A stretch of 64,000 nucleotides of DNA from Agrobacterium tumefaciens (GTDB lineage: Bacteria; Pseudomonadota; Alphaproteobacteria; Rhizobiales; Rhizobiaceae), in assembly GCF_005221325.1 (NCBI RefSeq), contig NZ_CP039888.1, positions 2,046,001-2,110,000 on the forward strand. Direction: 5' to 3'. The translations under genes were made by a program, and so were the position numbers. Of the stretch, positions 36,479-45,412 are shown piece by piece. The stretch's first letter is position 1. Every line of letters starts with the position of its first letter. The notes below the pieces were generated by a model, which worked only from the letters and a program-made list of their open reading frames with translations, ran no database searches and had not been told where the DNA came from.

Positions 36479-37888
36479 TTGGCATTTGACGAAATGATAA
36501 ATGCGGACGACACGCCGCGAAGCCCATATGAAAACTATAACGAGTGGTACAGCCGGCAGGACAGGGCGCACCTGATCCAGAAATCAAAAGACGCGGAAAA
36601 CATCTTTCGAAAAACCGGTATTACTTTCGCAGTCTACGGCCACGCCGACAGTTCAGAAAAACTGATCCCTTTCGATATCATCCCGCGCATCATCTCCGGC
36701 CGTGAGTGGCGCAAACTGGCCCAGGGTATCGAACAGCGCGTTCTCGCCCTCAACGCTTTCCTCGACGATATCTACCACAAGCAGGAAATCATCCGCGCCG
36801 GACGCATCCCCCGCGAAATCATCGAGAGAAACGAAGCCTTCCTGCCGGAAATGATCGGTTTCACCCCACCCGGCGGCGTTTACACTCATATTGTCGGCAC
36901 GGATATCGTCCGCACCGGCGAAGACCAGTTCTATGTTCTGGAAGACAATGCCCGCACGCCCTCCGGTGTCAGCTACATGCTGGAAAACCGTGAGACGATG
37001 ATGCAGATGTTCCCGGAACTCTTCCACGAAAACAAGGTGCGGCGGGTCGAGGACTACCCCTATCAGCTGCGGCAATCGCTCGCCTCGCTGGCGCCGCCCG
37101 GCTGCACCGACAAGCCGCGCGTCGCGATCCTCACACCCGGCATCTACAATTCCGCCTATTACGAACATTCCTTCCTCGCCGACATGATGGGTGTCGAGCT
37201 GGTGGAAGGCTCCGACCTGCGCGTCATGGACGGCAAGGTCAAGATGCGCACAACCCGTGGCTACGAGGCGATCGACGTGCTCTACCGCCGCGTCGATGAC
37301 GACTTCCTTGATCCCTTGACCTTCCGGCCGGATTCGGCGCTCGGTGTGCCCGGCATCATGGATGTCTACCGCGCCGGCAACATCACCATCGCCAATGCCC
37401 CCGGCACCGGCATTTCCGACGACAAGGCGATCTATTCCTACATGCCGGAGATCGTGGAATTCTACACCGGTCGCAAGCCGCTTCTGGAAAACGTGCCGAC
37501 CTGGCGCTGTTCCGAGCCGGATAGCCTGAAATACGTGCTCGACAATCTTGCCGAACTGGTCGTCAAGGAAGTCCATGGTTCTGGCGGTTACGGCATGCTG
37601 GTCGGCCCCACGGCGTCGAAAAAGGAACGGGCGCTTTTTGCCGAAAAGCTGAAAGCCCGCCCCTCCAATTACATCGCGCAGCCGACGCTGTCGCTTTCCA
37701 CCGTGCCGATCATGGTCAAGAACGGCATAGCGCCGCGCCATGTCGATCTGCGTCCTTACGTGCTGGTGTCGGACAAGGTGAAGATCATCCCCGGCGGCCT
37801 GACCCGTGTTGCCCTCAAGCAGGGTTCGCTGGTGGTCAATTCCAGCCAGGGCGGCGGCACCAAGGATACATGGGTACTGGAGGACTAA
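36479..37888 (+). CDS. Circularly permuted ATP-grasp protein (DUF404/DUF407)
   Basis: About 470 residues of the CP-ATP-grasp type 2 family, a predicted amide- or peptide-bond-forming ligase. Visible marks are FRKTGITFAVYGHADSSEKLIPFDIIPR near 40-65, the nucleotide-binding LEDNARTPSGVSYMLENRE near 155-175 and VKEVHGSGGYGMLVGP near 370-385. TTG at 36479 is favoured by GGGGA eight bases ahead and gives the usual MAFDEM start; an ATG at 36455 is the alternative. It begins the ATP-grasp, alpha-E, transglutaminase operon, found together in many bacteria and predicted to build or modify peptides; no product is known. Confidence 0.88.
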   Translation: MAFDEMINADDTPRSPYENYNEWYSRQDRAHLIQKSKDAENIFRKTGITFAVYGHADSSEKLIPFDIIPRIISGREWRKLAQGIEQRVLALNAFLDDIYHKQEIIRAGRIPREIIERNEAFLPEMIGFTPPGGVYTHIVGTDIVRTGEDQFYVLEDNARTPSGVSYMLENRETMMQMFPELFHENKVRRVEDYPYQLRQSLASLAPPGCTDKPRVAILTPGIYNSAYYEHSFLADMMGVELVEGSDLRVMDGKVKMRTTRGYEAIDVLYRRVDDDFLDPLTFRPDSALGVPGIMDVYRAGNITIANAPGTGISDDKAIYSYMPEIVEFYTGRKPLLENVPTWRCSEPDSLKYVLDNLAELVVKEVHGSGGYGMLVGPTASKKERALFAEKLKARPSNYIAQPTLSLSTVPIMVKNGIAPRHVDLRPYVLVSDKVKIIPGGLTRVALKQGSLVVNSSQGGGTKDTWVLED

Positions 37889-37891
37889 GCC

Positions 37892-38833
37892 ATGCTGGGC
37901 AGAACGGCAAACGGGCTCTACTGGATGTTCCGGTATATCGAGCGCGCTGAAAACATCGCCCGGCTGATCGATGCGGGCCTGCGCGTTTCACTGACGCGCA
38001 GCGGCAGCGGCGATGAGGACTGGGACGGCGTGTTGCAGAGCGCCGGCGTGCACGAGGAATTCCTCGAAACGCGCGAAAAAGTGACGGCGGCCAATGCGAT
38101 CGACTATCTCCTGCGGGACAAGGCCAATCCTTCCAGCGTTATGTCCTGCATCGAGGCCGGCCGCAACAATGCCCGCATGGTGCGCACGGCGCTGACGCGC
38201 GAAACATGGGAAGCCACCAACGAATTCTGGATCGAGCTGAAGAACATTCTCGGCCGCAAGCTCAGCCATGCGGAACTGCCGCAGACCATTGACGTCATCA
38301 AGCATCGCGCCGGTCTGGTGCGCGGCGCTTTCCACGGTTCGATGCTGCGCAACGATCTCTATAATTTCTCCCGCATCGGCACTTTCATCGAACGCGCCGA
38401 CAACACCGCCCGCATTCTGGACGTCAAATATTACGTGCTGCTGCCGGCCGTGGCGCATGTGGGCTCTTCGCTCGACAATGCACAGTGGGAATCCATTCTG
38501 CGCTCGGTCTCGGCGCACCGTTCCTATGGCTGGGTCTATGATGCGGAATACAAGCCGGCCAATATTGCCGACTTCCTTATTCTGAACGGCCGCATGCCAC
38601 GTTCGCTCGCCTATTGTTATGAAAAGATCGCCAGCAACCTCAATTACATCGCCGAGGATTACGGCGAGAGGCACAAGGCGCATGACACGGCGGAAAGCAT
38701 TCGCGACAGTCTGCGCAAGACGACGATCGGCCGCGTCATGGATGAAGGTCTGCACGAGTTTCTGGAGAGATTCGTCAACCGGAACGGACAGCTGGGGCAG
38801 GAAATCATGGAAGGCTACCGCTTTTACCAATAA
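37892..38833 (+). CDS. Alpha-E domain protein (DUF403)
   Basis: A 313-residue mostly helical protein of the alpha-E family. The start LGRTANGLYWMFRYIERAENIARLIDAG is the family signature; a second copy-like patch, FSRIGTFIERADNTARILDVKYY, lies near residues 155-177. It has no known catalytic residues and no membrane segment. It is consistently encoded between a CP-ATP-grasp gene and a transglutaminase gene, as here, with gaps of 3 and 21 bases, so the three products probably work together. Its molecular role is not established. Confidence 0.9.
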   Translation: MLGRTANGLYWMFRYIERAENIARLIDAGLRVSLTRSGSGDEDWDGVLQSAGVHEEFLETREKVTAANAIDYLLRDKANPSSVMSCIEAGRNNARMVRTALTRETWEATNEFWIELKNILGRKLSHAELPQTIDVIKHRAGLVRGAFHGSMLRNDLYNFSRIGTFIERADNTARILDVKYYVLLPAVAHVGSSLDNAQWESILRSVSAHRSYGWVYDAEYKPANIADFLILNGRMPRSLAYCYEKIASNLNYIAEDYGERHKAHDTAESIRDSLRKTTIGRVMDEGLHEFLERFVNRNGQLGQEIMEGYRFYQ

Positions 38834-38854
38834 GCGCGTGGACGGGGACAGCTT

Positions 38855-39676
38855 ATGCGTCTGAAAATCACCCATACGACGGAATATGTCTATGACGAGC
38901 CGATGCCCTATGCGTTGCAGCGGCTGCGCCTGACGCCGCAGACCGGCCCGTGCCAGACGGTTGAGGACTGGGATGTCTCGGTCGATGGCGCCACCGTCGA
39001 AGTGACCTATGACGACCATTTCGGCAACCGCGTCGCGCTGGTGGAAACGGAAGGCCCGCAACGCAAGGTCAAGGTCGTGGCGAGCGGCCTCGTCACCACC
39101 GAGGACAAGGCCGGCGTGGTCGGCCCTCACGTTGGCAATGCGCCACTGTGGCTTTTCCTGCGCGAGACGCCGCTGACCAAGCCGGGCAAACTGGTGCGTG
39201 AACTGGTGAAGGTCAGCACGGGCGATACCGAACTATCCCGCCTGCATGACCTCATGGAGAATATTCACCGCAAGGTGGAGTATGTGCCGGGTTCGACCGA
39301 CATTGAAACCACGGCGGAAACGGCGCTGGAGGCAGGCAAGGGTGTGTGCCAGGATCACGCCCATATCCTGATTTCCGCCGCCCGGCTGATGGGCCTGCCG
39401 GCCCGTTATGTTTCCGGTTATCTGATGATGGAAGAGGTGGCGGAACAGACGGCCACCCATGCCTGGGCCGAGGTGCATCTTCAGGGGCTGGGCTGGGTCG
39501 GCTTCGACGCCGCCAATAATATCTGCCCCGACGACCGTTACGTCCGCATCGCATCGGGCCTCTGCTACCGCGATTGCGCGCCGATATCAGGCATGCGCAT
39601 CGGCCCGGCCGGCGAAACCTTGAATGTCTCGGTCACTGTGCAGCAATCGCAGAGCCAGAGCCAGTCGCAGAGTTGA
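38855..39676 (+). CDS. Transglutaminase-like cysteine peptidase/ligase
   Basis: A 273-residue cytosolic protein with an N-terminal beta domain (LKITHTTEYVYDEP), as in bacterial transglutaminase-like proteins. The papain-like triad is complete: Cys165 in GKGVCQDHAH, His202 in THAWAEVHL and Asp218 in GWVGFDAANN. In this operon type the enzyme is predicted to cut or transfer the peptide bond made by the ATP-grasp partner. It ends with an unusual run of alternating Gln-Ser (QQSQSQSQSQS). The methyltransferase start follows after one base. Confidence 0.9.
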   Translation: MRLKITHTTEYVYDEPMPYALQRLRLTPQTGPCQTVEDWDVSVDGATVEVTYDDHFGNRVALVETEGPQRKVKVVASGLVTTEDKAGVVGPHVGNAPLWLFLRETPLTKPGKLVRELVKVSTGDTELSRLHDLMENIHRKVEYVPGSTDIETTAETALEAGKGVCQDHAHILISAARLMGLPARYVSGYLMMEEVAEQTATHAWAEVHLQGLGWVGFDAANNICPDDRYVRIASGLCYRDCAPISGMRIGPAGETLNVSVTVQQSQSQSQSQS

Positions 39677-39677
39677 C

Positions 39678-40274
39678 ATGACGGCTAAGGACGACGAGAC
39701 GATCGGCTTTTATACCGACCATGCCACGGCCTATACGTCACGGGGGCAGGACCCGGACCGTCCGCATCTGGAGACATTCCTGGCGCGACTGCGAGCCGGC
39801 GCGAGCATCCTCGAGTTGGGGTGCGGCGGCGGACAGGACAGCGAATACATGCTATCCGCCGGTTTCGATGTTCACCCCACCGATGGAACGCCTGACATCG
39901 CAAAGGCAGCGCAAGCCCGGCTCGGCATTCCCGTCAGGACATTGCTGTTCGAGAATATTGAAGACACGGCGCTTTATGAAGGCGTCTGGGCGAACGCCTG
40001 CCTGCTGCATGTACCCCGCCCTGCCCTGCCGAGCATCATCGGCCGCATACACACGGCGCTCAAACCGGGCGGCGTTTTTTATGCGAGCTTCAAGGCGGGG
40101 GAAGCGGAAGGACGCGACATGTTCGGCCGTTATTACAACTATCCTTCCAAAGCCTGGCTTGAGGAAACCTACGGGCAATTCGGCTGGACGGAGGTAGAGA
40201 TCGTGGCCCGGCAGGGCAGCGGATACGACAAGCTTCCGACCGACTGGCTGCATGTGACGGCCACGAAAGCCTGA
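39678..40274 (+). CDS. Class I SAM-dependent methyltransferase
   Basis: A 198-residue methyltransferase. The SAM-binding loop is ILELGCGGGQDSEYMLSAGFDV near residues 40-60, followed by PTDGTPDIAKAAQARLG and LLHVPRPALPSIIGRIHTALKPGG. The ATG at 39678 is one base after the transglutaminase stop; the longer frame would lie inside that gene. The tight link suggests co-transcription with the ATP-grasp set, but the substrate is unknown. Relatives are sometimes annotated as tellurite-resistance or UbiE-like proteins, which is not evidence of function. Confidence 0.85.
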   Translation: MTAKDDETIGFYTDHATAYTSRGQDPDRPHLETFLARLRAGASILELGCGGGQDSEYMLSAGFDVHPTDGTPDIAKAAQARLGIPVRTLLFENIEDTALYEGVWANACLLHVPRPALPSIIGRIHTALKPGGVFYASFKAGEAEGRDMFGRYYNYPSKAWLEETYGQFGWTEVEIVARQGSGYDKLPTDWLHVTATKA

Positions 40275-40389
40275 CCCGGCGCGACAAGTTGGCGGTTGCG
40301 AAAACCCCTTCCGACCGCTTAAATCGCGGCATCGATTTGATGCATGCTCCGGCCTCACCCCCTGGCGGCATGCTGAACGGGAGAGGGTT

Positions 40390-40854
40390 TTGTACAATAT
40401 TTCCGACTATCGCGACTGCCAGTCCCATGGCCCCACCATCGCGGACCGCGTCTGGACGGCCTGGTGGCAAGATAGCGGCCTCAAGGTCGGGGACGTCGCA
40501 GAGCACCTGCAGGACATGACCAATCCCCATAGGCTGCCCACCGGCTTTGTTGCCCATGACGGCGATGACTATGTCGGCTCCGCCTTCCTCATCCATTGCG
40601 ATCTGGAGGAGCGCCCGCAATATCTGCCATGGGTCGCAGCTCTATGGGTGGAGGAAGACCGCCGCCGCTCGGGCGTTGCGCGCGCCCTGATGCAGGCCGC
40701 AACGCAAAGGGCCGCCGAACTCGGTCATGAAACCAGCTATCTCTGCTGCCAGCGCGATCTCGAAACCTATTATGTCAATTGCGGCTGGACCGTTCTGGAA
40801 CGCGGCGTTGGCAAACACGATCTGACGGTGCTGACCTACAGCACGAAAACATAG
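40390..40854 (+). CDS. GNAT-family N-acetyltransferase
   Basis: A 154-residue acetyltransferase. The acetyl-CoA binding motif is ALWVEEDRRRSGVARALMQAA near residues 82-102, preceded by the beta-strand VGSAFLIHCDLEERPQYLPW. The frame opens at a TTG at 40390 with GAGAGG only three bases before it, so the exact start is uncertain; no in-frame ATG fits the fold. It is the fifth gene in the plus-strand run after the ATP-grasp set, separated by 115 bases, and may have its own promoter. Confidence 0.8.
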   Translation: MYNISDYRDCQSHGPTIADRVWTAWWQDSGLKVGDVAEHLQDMTNPHRLPTGFVAHDGDDYVGSAFLIHCDLEERPQYLPWVAALWVEEDRRRSGVARALMQAATQRAAELGHETSYLCCQRDLETYYVNCGWTVLERGVGKHDLTVLTYSTKT

Positions 40855-40874
40855 GCCATCCGCCGGGAGAAACC

Positions 40875-41285
40875 ATGCGACCACCAGCCGCCCTTATGGA
40901 GACCGCGATCTACGCCGACGACCTCGATGCCGCCGAGGCCTTTTACCGCGATGTCTTCGGGCTGGAAGTGGTGCTGAAACTGCCCGGCCAGCTGGTTTTC
41001 TTCAAATGCGGCCGCCAGATGCTGCTGGTCTTCAATCCGGAGGCGTCACGTAAAGCCGATGCTCACAATCCGATCCCGCGTCATGGCGCGGTCGGGCAAG
41101 GCCATTTCTGCTTTTACGCGGAGAACAAATCGGACGTGGACGAATGGAAGGCCCGCTTCGAGGAGCTTGGAATTCCCGTCGAACACTATCACCGTTGGCC
41201 GAATGACAGTTATTCCGTCTACGTCCGTGACCCGGCGGGCAATTCCGTTGAGGTGGGCGAAGGTAAGCTTTGGGGGTTCGACTAG
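40875..41285 (+). CDS. VOC-family (glyoxalase-like) protein
   Basis: A 136-residue vicinal-oxygen-chelate protein. Its pattern is METAIYADDLDAAEAFYRDVFGLEVV at residues 8-33, a GHFCFYAENKSDVDEWKARFEELG stretch near 75-98 and a final YSVYVRDPAGNSVEVGEGKLWG. Metal-binding His and Glu are possible (GQGHFCF, NSVEVGE). Members include glyoxalases, dioxygenases and antibiotic-binding proteins; the specific activity is unknown. The ATG at 40875 has GGGAGA close upstream. It follows the GNAT gene by 20 bases. Confidence 0.85.
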   Translation: MRPPAALMETAIYADDLDAAEAFYRDVFGLEVVLKLPGQLVFFKCGRQMLLVFNPEASRKADAHNPIPRHGAVGQGHFCFYAENKSDVDEWKARFEELGIPVEHYHRWPNDSYSVYVRDPAGNSVEVGEGKLWGFD

Positions 41286-41339
41286 CATAGCAGAGCCACC
41301 TCTGCGGCAACTGTGGAGGAAGGACTGCAAGCCCTCCTT

Positions 41340-41426
41340 CGTCATCCTCGGGCTTGTCCCGAGGATCTAACCACGTCGAATAAAATCAATCGGTTGCAGA
41401 TAACAGGGACAAGCCCGAGGATGACG
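41340..41426. repeat. Long intergenic inverted repeat
   Basis: Perfect 21-base arms at 41340-41360 and 41406-41426 (starting CGTCATCCTCGGGCTTGTCC) around a 45-base loop. The left half can also fold on itself (CCTCGGG...CCCGAGG). It lies between the convergent VOC and gguC genes and may serve as a two-way terminator. The type is common between genes in Agrobacterium. Confidence 0.75.
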
Positions 41427-41475
41427 CCGAGAGGGGGCGACCCCCACCCTCAACCGTTTCAAGCCAAACCGCAGA

Positions 41476-42471
41476 TCAGATCTGCCGAACGGCGATCTCT
41501 TCTTCCGCTTCCACCGCAAGCGGGTTCCTCAGCGGCAATCCAAAGCCGGCCGCCTCGATCTCGAACACGTCGCCAGCCTCCGGCGTGATACCTTCGGCAA
41601 ATGAGAGCGTTGCCGTGCCGAACATATGCACATGCACATCGCCCGGCGCACGGAACAGGCCGTATTTGAAGTGGTGATATTCGAGGTTCGCGAAGGTGTG
41701 GGACATGTTGTCTTCACCCGAAACGAACGGCTTTTCAAAAATCACCTTGTCGCCGCGACGGATGCGCGAGGTGCCGCGAATATCCGACGGTGGGGCGCCG
41801 ACGCGGATTTCCGGGCCGAAGCTGGCCGGGCGCAGCTTGGAGTGTGCGAGGTAGAGATAGTTGATCCGCTCGGTAACGTGATCGGAAAATTCGTTCGAGA
41901 CGGCAAAGCCGATACGCACAGCTTCACCCTTGTCGGAGATCACATAGATGCCCGCCATCTCAGGCTCTTCGCCGCCATCCAGCGCAAACGACGGAGAGGT
42001 GAGTGCTGCACCCGGCGCTGCCGTCACATGACCGTTGCCCTTGTAGAACCACTCGGGCTGAACGCCCTTTTCGCCGGCCTTCGGCTTGCCATTTTCCAGT
42101 CCCATGCGGAACATCTTCATGGAATCCGTCAGGCTTTCTTCCGCCGCTTCCGTCGTCTTCTTGTGCATGCTGTCGCGGGTTGCAGCCGAACCGAGATGGG
42201 TCAGGCCAGTGCCGGTCAGATGCAGATGCGCCGGATCGGGATGGGTGATCGGCGGCAGGAAACGGCCCTCGGCATAGGCCTTTTCGAGATCGACGGCATC
42301 GCCCAGACCATGCGCGGAAACGACGTCCGCAAGGGTCTTGCCGCCATTGGCGGCTTCCATGGCGAGCGCATAGACCGACGCCGCACCCTTGACGGCGCGC
42401 GCCTGCCCGCCTTCTTCGCGAACCGCGACGGTGATGTTGCCACTGGCATCTTTGATCTGTGAAATGAGCAC
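41476..42471 (-). CDS. gguC: GguC/AraD1-family protein (fumarylacetoacetase fold)
   Basis: About 331 residues of the GguC family, which has a fumarylacetoacetate-hydrolase-like fold; some members are sugar-acid (2-keto-3-deoxy-arabonate type) dehydratases. Marks are LPPITHPDPAHLHLTGTGLTHLGSA near 75-98, GDGGEEPEMAGIYVI near 180 and MFGTATLSFAEGITPEAGDVFEIE at the end. The start is taken as GTG at 42471 because GGAAGGA lies six bases ahead; an ATG at 42522 adds 17 residues but has only a weak site. It is the last gene after chvE-gguA-gguB, and a role in catabolism of imported sugars is inferred. Confidence 0.85.
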   Translation of the reverse strand: MLISQIKDASGNITVAVREEGGQARAVKGAASVYALAMEAANGGKTLADVVSAHGLGDAVDLEKAYAEGRFLPPITHPDPAHLHLTGTGLTHLGSAATRDSMHKKTTEAAEESLTDSMKMFRMGLENGKPKAGEKGVQPEWFYKGNGHVTAAPGAALTSPSFALDGGEEPEMAGIYVISDKGEAVRIGFAVSNEFSDHVTERINYLYLAHSKLRPASFGPEIRVGAPPSDIRGTSRIRRGDKVIFEKPFVSGEDNMSHTFANLEYHHFKYGLFRAPGDVHVHMFGTATLSFAEGITPEAGDVFEIEAAGFGLPLRNPLAVEAEEEIAVRQI

Positions 42472-42539
42472 GGGATTTCCTTCCTCCGGCGCAACGCGCC
42501 TTGTCTCTTCTACGAGGCGCATAACGCCTGCATCTTATG

Positions 42540-42568
42540 AAAGTGGCCGGAAACCGGCCACTTTTTTG
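42540..42568. terminator. Intercistronic hairpin between gguB and gguC
   Basis: Perfect 11-base arms 42540-42550 and 42554-42564 (AAAGTGGCCGG and complement) with loop AAA. The T-run is on the plus-strand side, while the operon reads on the minus strand. It is therefore more likely a message-stabilising or partly terminating hairpin for the operon than a full stop. Confidence 0.6.
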
Positions 42569-42590
42569 ACTGCGATAGGAGTTTGGCCGT

Positions 42591-43787
42591 TCAGCCCTTG
42601 TTCTTGTTGTAGACGTCGAAGAACACGGCGGCGAGCAGCACGAGGCCCTTGACCATCTGCTGGAAGTCGATGCCGAGACCGACGATCGACATGCCGTTGT
42701 TCATGACACCCATGATGAACGCGCCGATGACCGCACCGGTGATCTTGCCAACGCCGCCGGAGGCCGAAGCACCGCCGATGAAGCAGGCCGCAATCACGTC
42801 CAACTCGAAGCCCACGCCGGCCTTCGGCGTTGCCGAGTTGAGGCGGGTCGCGATGATCATGCCGGCAAGACCGGCCAGCACGCCCATGTTGACGAAGGTC
42901 AGGAAGCTCAGGCGTTCGGTATTGATACCCGAAAGCTTGGTCGCCTTCTCATTGCCGCCCATGGCGTAGACACGGCGACCGATGGTCGTGCGGCGCGTCA
43001 CGAAGCTGTAAAGTGCGATCAGAACCAGCATCACGATCAGCACGTTCGGCAGGCCGCGATAGGTAGACAGCTGGTAGCCGAGGAACAGGATGGCAGCCGA
43101 AATCAGCAGGTTCTGGACGATGAAGAAGCCGAAGGGCTCAACATCGATGCCGTGCTTGACGTTCACAACACGGCGGCGCCATGCCAGATAAAACAGCGCG
43201 ACCGTAATCAGCACCGTCAGGATCATCGACGTGGTGTTCAGACCTTCGATGCCGCCAATATCAGGCAGGAAGCCGGTGCTGATAACCTGGAAATCGGTGG
43301 GGAACGGGCCGATGTTCTTGCCGCCGAGCACGAAGAGCGTCAGGCCGCGGAACACCAGCATGCCCGCCAGCGTCACGATGAAGGACGGGATGCGGTGATA
43401 GGCGATCCAGTAACCCTGGGCAGCACCGATGATGCCGCCGATGACGAGACAAATCAGCGCCGCCAGAAACGGGTTCATGCCCCATTGCACGGTCAATATG
43501 GCCGCGATCGCGCCGACGAAGGCGACGATGGAACCGACCGAGAGGTCGATATGCCCGGCCACGATGACCAGCAGCATGCCAAGCGCCATGATGACGATGA
43601 ACGAGTTCTGCAGGATGAGGTTGGTCAGGTTCACAGGACGGAACAGGATGCCGCCGGTGTAGAACTGGAAGAAAACCATGATAGCGACGAGCGCGATCAG
43701 CATGCCATATTCGCGGATATTGGAGCGAATATACGACCCGACCGAGATGACGTTGCTTTCTTCGTTTGTGGTGTTTGCCGAACTCAT
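42591..43787 (-). CDS. gguB: Sugar ABC transporter permease GguB
   Basis: A 398-residue inner-membrane permease of the carbohydrate uptake transporter 2 (RbsC/XylH-like) family, with about ten helices. The typical stretch [21 protein letters not shown] lies near residues 82-102, and [33 protein letters not shown] near 277-310 is the coupling-loop region that contacts the ATPase. It overlaps gguA by 4 bases. With ChvE and GguA it forms the galactose/arabinose/glucose importer of Agrobacterium. Confidence 0.94.
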   Translation of the reverse strand: MSSANTTNEESNVISVGSYIRSNIREYGMLIALVAIMVFFQFYTGGILFRPVNLTNLILQNSFIVIMALGMLLVIVAGHIDLSVGSIVAFVGAIAAILTVQWGMNPFLAALICLVIGGIIGAAQGYWIAYHRIPSFIVTLAGMLVFRGLTLFVLGGKNIGPFPTDFQVISTGFLPDIGGIEGLNTTSMILTVLITVALFYLAWRRRVVNVKHGIDVEPFGFFIVQNLLISAAILFLGYQLSTYRGLPNVLIVMLVLIALYSFVTRRTTIGRRVYAMGGNEKATKLSGINTERLSFLTFVNMGVLAGLAGMIIATRLNSATPKAGVGFELDVIAACFIGGASASGGVGKITGAVIGAFIMGVMNNGMSIVGLGIDFQQMVKGLVLLAAVFFDVYNKNKG

Positions 43788-45322
43788 GAGTTCTTCTCCC
43801 CTGAGCGCATGATAGCGCGCATGATGCTTTCCTGGCTCGCCTCTCCCTTCGGCAATTCAGCGACGATGCGGCCTTCGTTCATGACGTAGATGCGGTCGCA
43901 ATTGCCAAGCAGTTCAGGCATTTCCGATGAGATCATCAGAACGCCTTTGCCATCGGCAGCGAGCTGGTTGATGATGGTGTAGATTTCGTATTTTGCGCCA
44001 ACGTCGATGCCGCGTGTCGGTTCATCGAGAATCAGCACGTCGGGGTCGGAGAACAGCCACTTGGAGAGCACAACCTTCTGCTGGTTGCCGCCCGAAAGAT
44101 TGACCGTTTCCTGAAAGATGCCCGAGGAGCGGATGCGAAGACGCGTGCGGAAATCGCTCGCCACCTTCATTTCCTTGATGTCGTCGATGACGCTGGCCTT
44201 CGACACGCCGGCCAGATTGGCGAGCGTGGTATTGTGCAGAATATTGTCGTTGAGCACGAGACCGAGATGTTTGCGGTCTTCGGTCACATAAGCGAGGCCG
44301 GCGTCGATCGCCTTGCGCACGGTGCTGACATCAACAGGCTTGCCGTCGATCAGCACGTCGCCGGTGATCTTGTGGCCATAGGACTTGCCGAACACGCTCA
44401 TCGCGAACTCGGTGCGCCCTGCCCCCATCAGACCCGCGATGCCGACGACTTCGCCCTTGCGCACGGTGACGTTGATGTCGTGCAGAACCTTACGGTCACG
44501 ATGCTGCTGGTGATAGGCGTTCCAGTTCTTCACTTCGAGAATGGTCTCGCCGATCGGCACGTCGCGCGGCGGATAACGATCCTCGAGATCGCGTCCCACC
44601 ATGTTGCGGATGATGACATCCTCGCTGATTTCTTCCTGATGACAGTCGAGCGTCTTCACCGTCATGCCGTCGCGCAGCACGGTGATCTGGTCGGCCACCT
44701 TGCGCACTTCGTTCAGCTTGTGGGTGATGATGATCGACGTCATGCCCTGATTGCGGAATTCCATCAACAGGTTGAGCAGCGCCTCGGAATCGCTTTCGTT
44801 GAGCGAAGCCGTCGGCTCGTCGAGGATGAGCAGCTTCACGCTCTTCGACAGTGCCTTGGCGATTTCGACCAGCTGCTGCTTGCCCACACCGATATCGGTG
44901 ATCAGCGTCTCCGGCGATTCCTTCAGACCCACCTTCTTCAGGAGTTCGCGGGTACGGTTGAAGGTCTGCTGCCAGCTGATGACGCCGTTCGAAGCGACTT
45001 CGTTGCCGAGGAAGATGTTTTCCGCAATCGACAGGAGCGGCACGAGTGCAAGCTCCTGGTGAATGATGATGATACCAATATCTTCACTGTCGTTGATGGC
45101 GCGAAAATTCCGCACGGCGCCTTCGTAGTGGATTTCGCCCTCATAGGTGCCGGCGGGGTAAACACCGGAAAGGACCTTCATCAAGGTCGACTTCCCCGCG
45201 CCGTTCTCACCGACGAGTGCGTGGATCTCACCCTCTTTAACCTTGAGGTTGACGTTCTCAAGCGCTTTCACGCCCGGAAACGTCTTGGTGATATTCCGCA
45301 TTTCGAGAATGGTATTGGCCAT
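43784..45322 (-). CDS. gguA: Sugar ABC transporter ATPase GguA
   Basis: A 512-residue ATPase with two ABC domains, as in MglA/XylG/AraG. The first has Walker [10 protein letters not shown] near residue 38 and [10 protein letters not shown] for Walker B; the second has the altered P-loop GLMGAGRTE near 295 and the signature [15 protein letters not shown] near 405, then [11 protein letters not shown]. An incomplete second P-loop is usual in this family. It drives import through GguB. It sits between chvE and gguB, overlapping gguB by ATGA and lying 90 bases after chvE, with a hairpin in that gap. Confidence 0.95.
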   Translation of the reverse strand: MANTILEMRNITKTFPGVKALENVNLKVKEGEIHALVGENGAGKSTLMKVLSGVYPAGTYEGEIHYEGAVRNFRAINDSEDIGIIIIHQELALVPLLSIAENIFLGNEVASNGVISWQQTFNRTRELLKKVGLKESPETLITDIGVGKQQLVEIAKALSKSVKLLILDEPTASLNESDSEALLNLLMEFRNQGMTSIIITHKLNEVRKVADQITVLRDGMTVKTLDCHQEEISEDVIIRNMVGRDLEDRYPPRDVPIGETILEVKNWNAYHQQHRDRKVLHDINVTVRKGEVVGIAGLMGAGRTEFAMSVFGKSYGHKITGDVLIDGKPVDVSTVRKAIDAGLAYVTEDRKHLGLVLNDNILHNTTLANLAGVSKASVIDDIKEMKVASDFRTRLRIRSSGIFQETVNLSGGNQQKVVLSKWLFSDPDVLILDEPTRGIDVGAKYEIYTIINQLAADGKGVLMISSEMPELLGNCDRIYVMNEGRIVAELPKGEASQESIMRAIMRSGEKNS

Positions 45323-45365
45323 ATCGCAATCCAGCGCCCGATTAATTCAGGCGTTTTTATTTTTA

Positions 45366-45397
45366 TGGAAAAACGGGGATGACGCCAAGCCATCCCC
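45366..45397 (-). terminator. Hairpin between chvE and gguA
   Basis: Arms GGGGATG (45375-45381) and CATCCCC (45391-45397), followed on the minus strand by GTTTTTCC. A partial terminator here would leave chvE mRNA more abundant than gguABC mRNA, a common design for binding-protein operons. Confidence 0.65.
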
Positions 45398-45412
45398 GCA
45401 TGTGTCTTCAGC

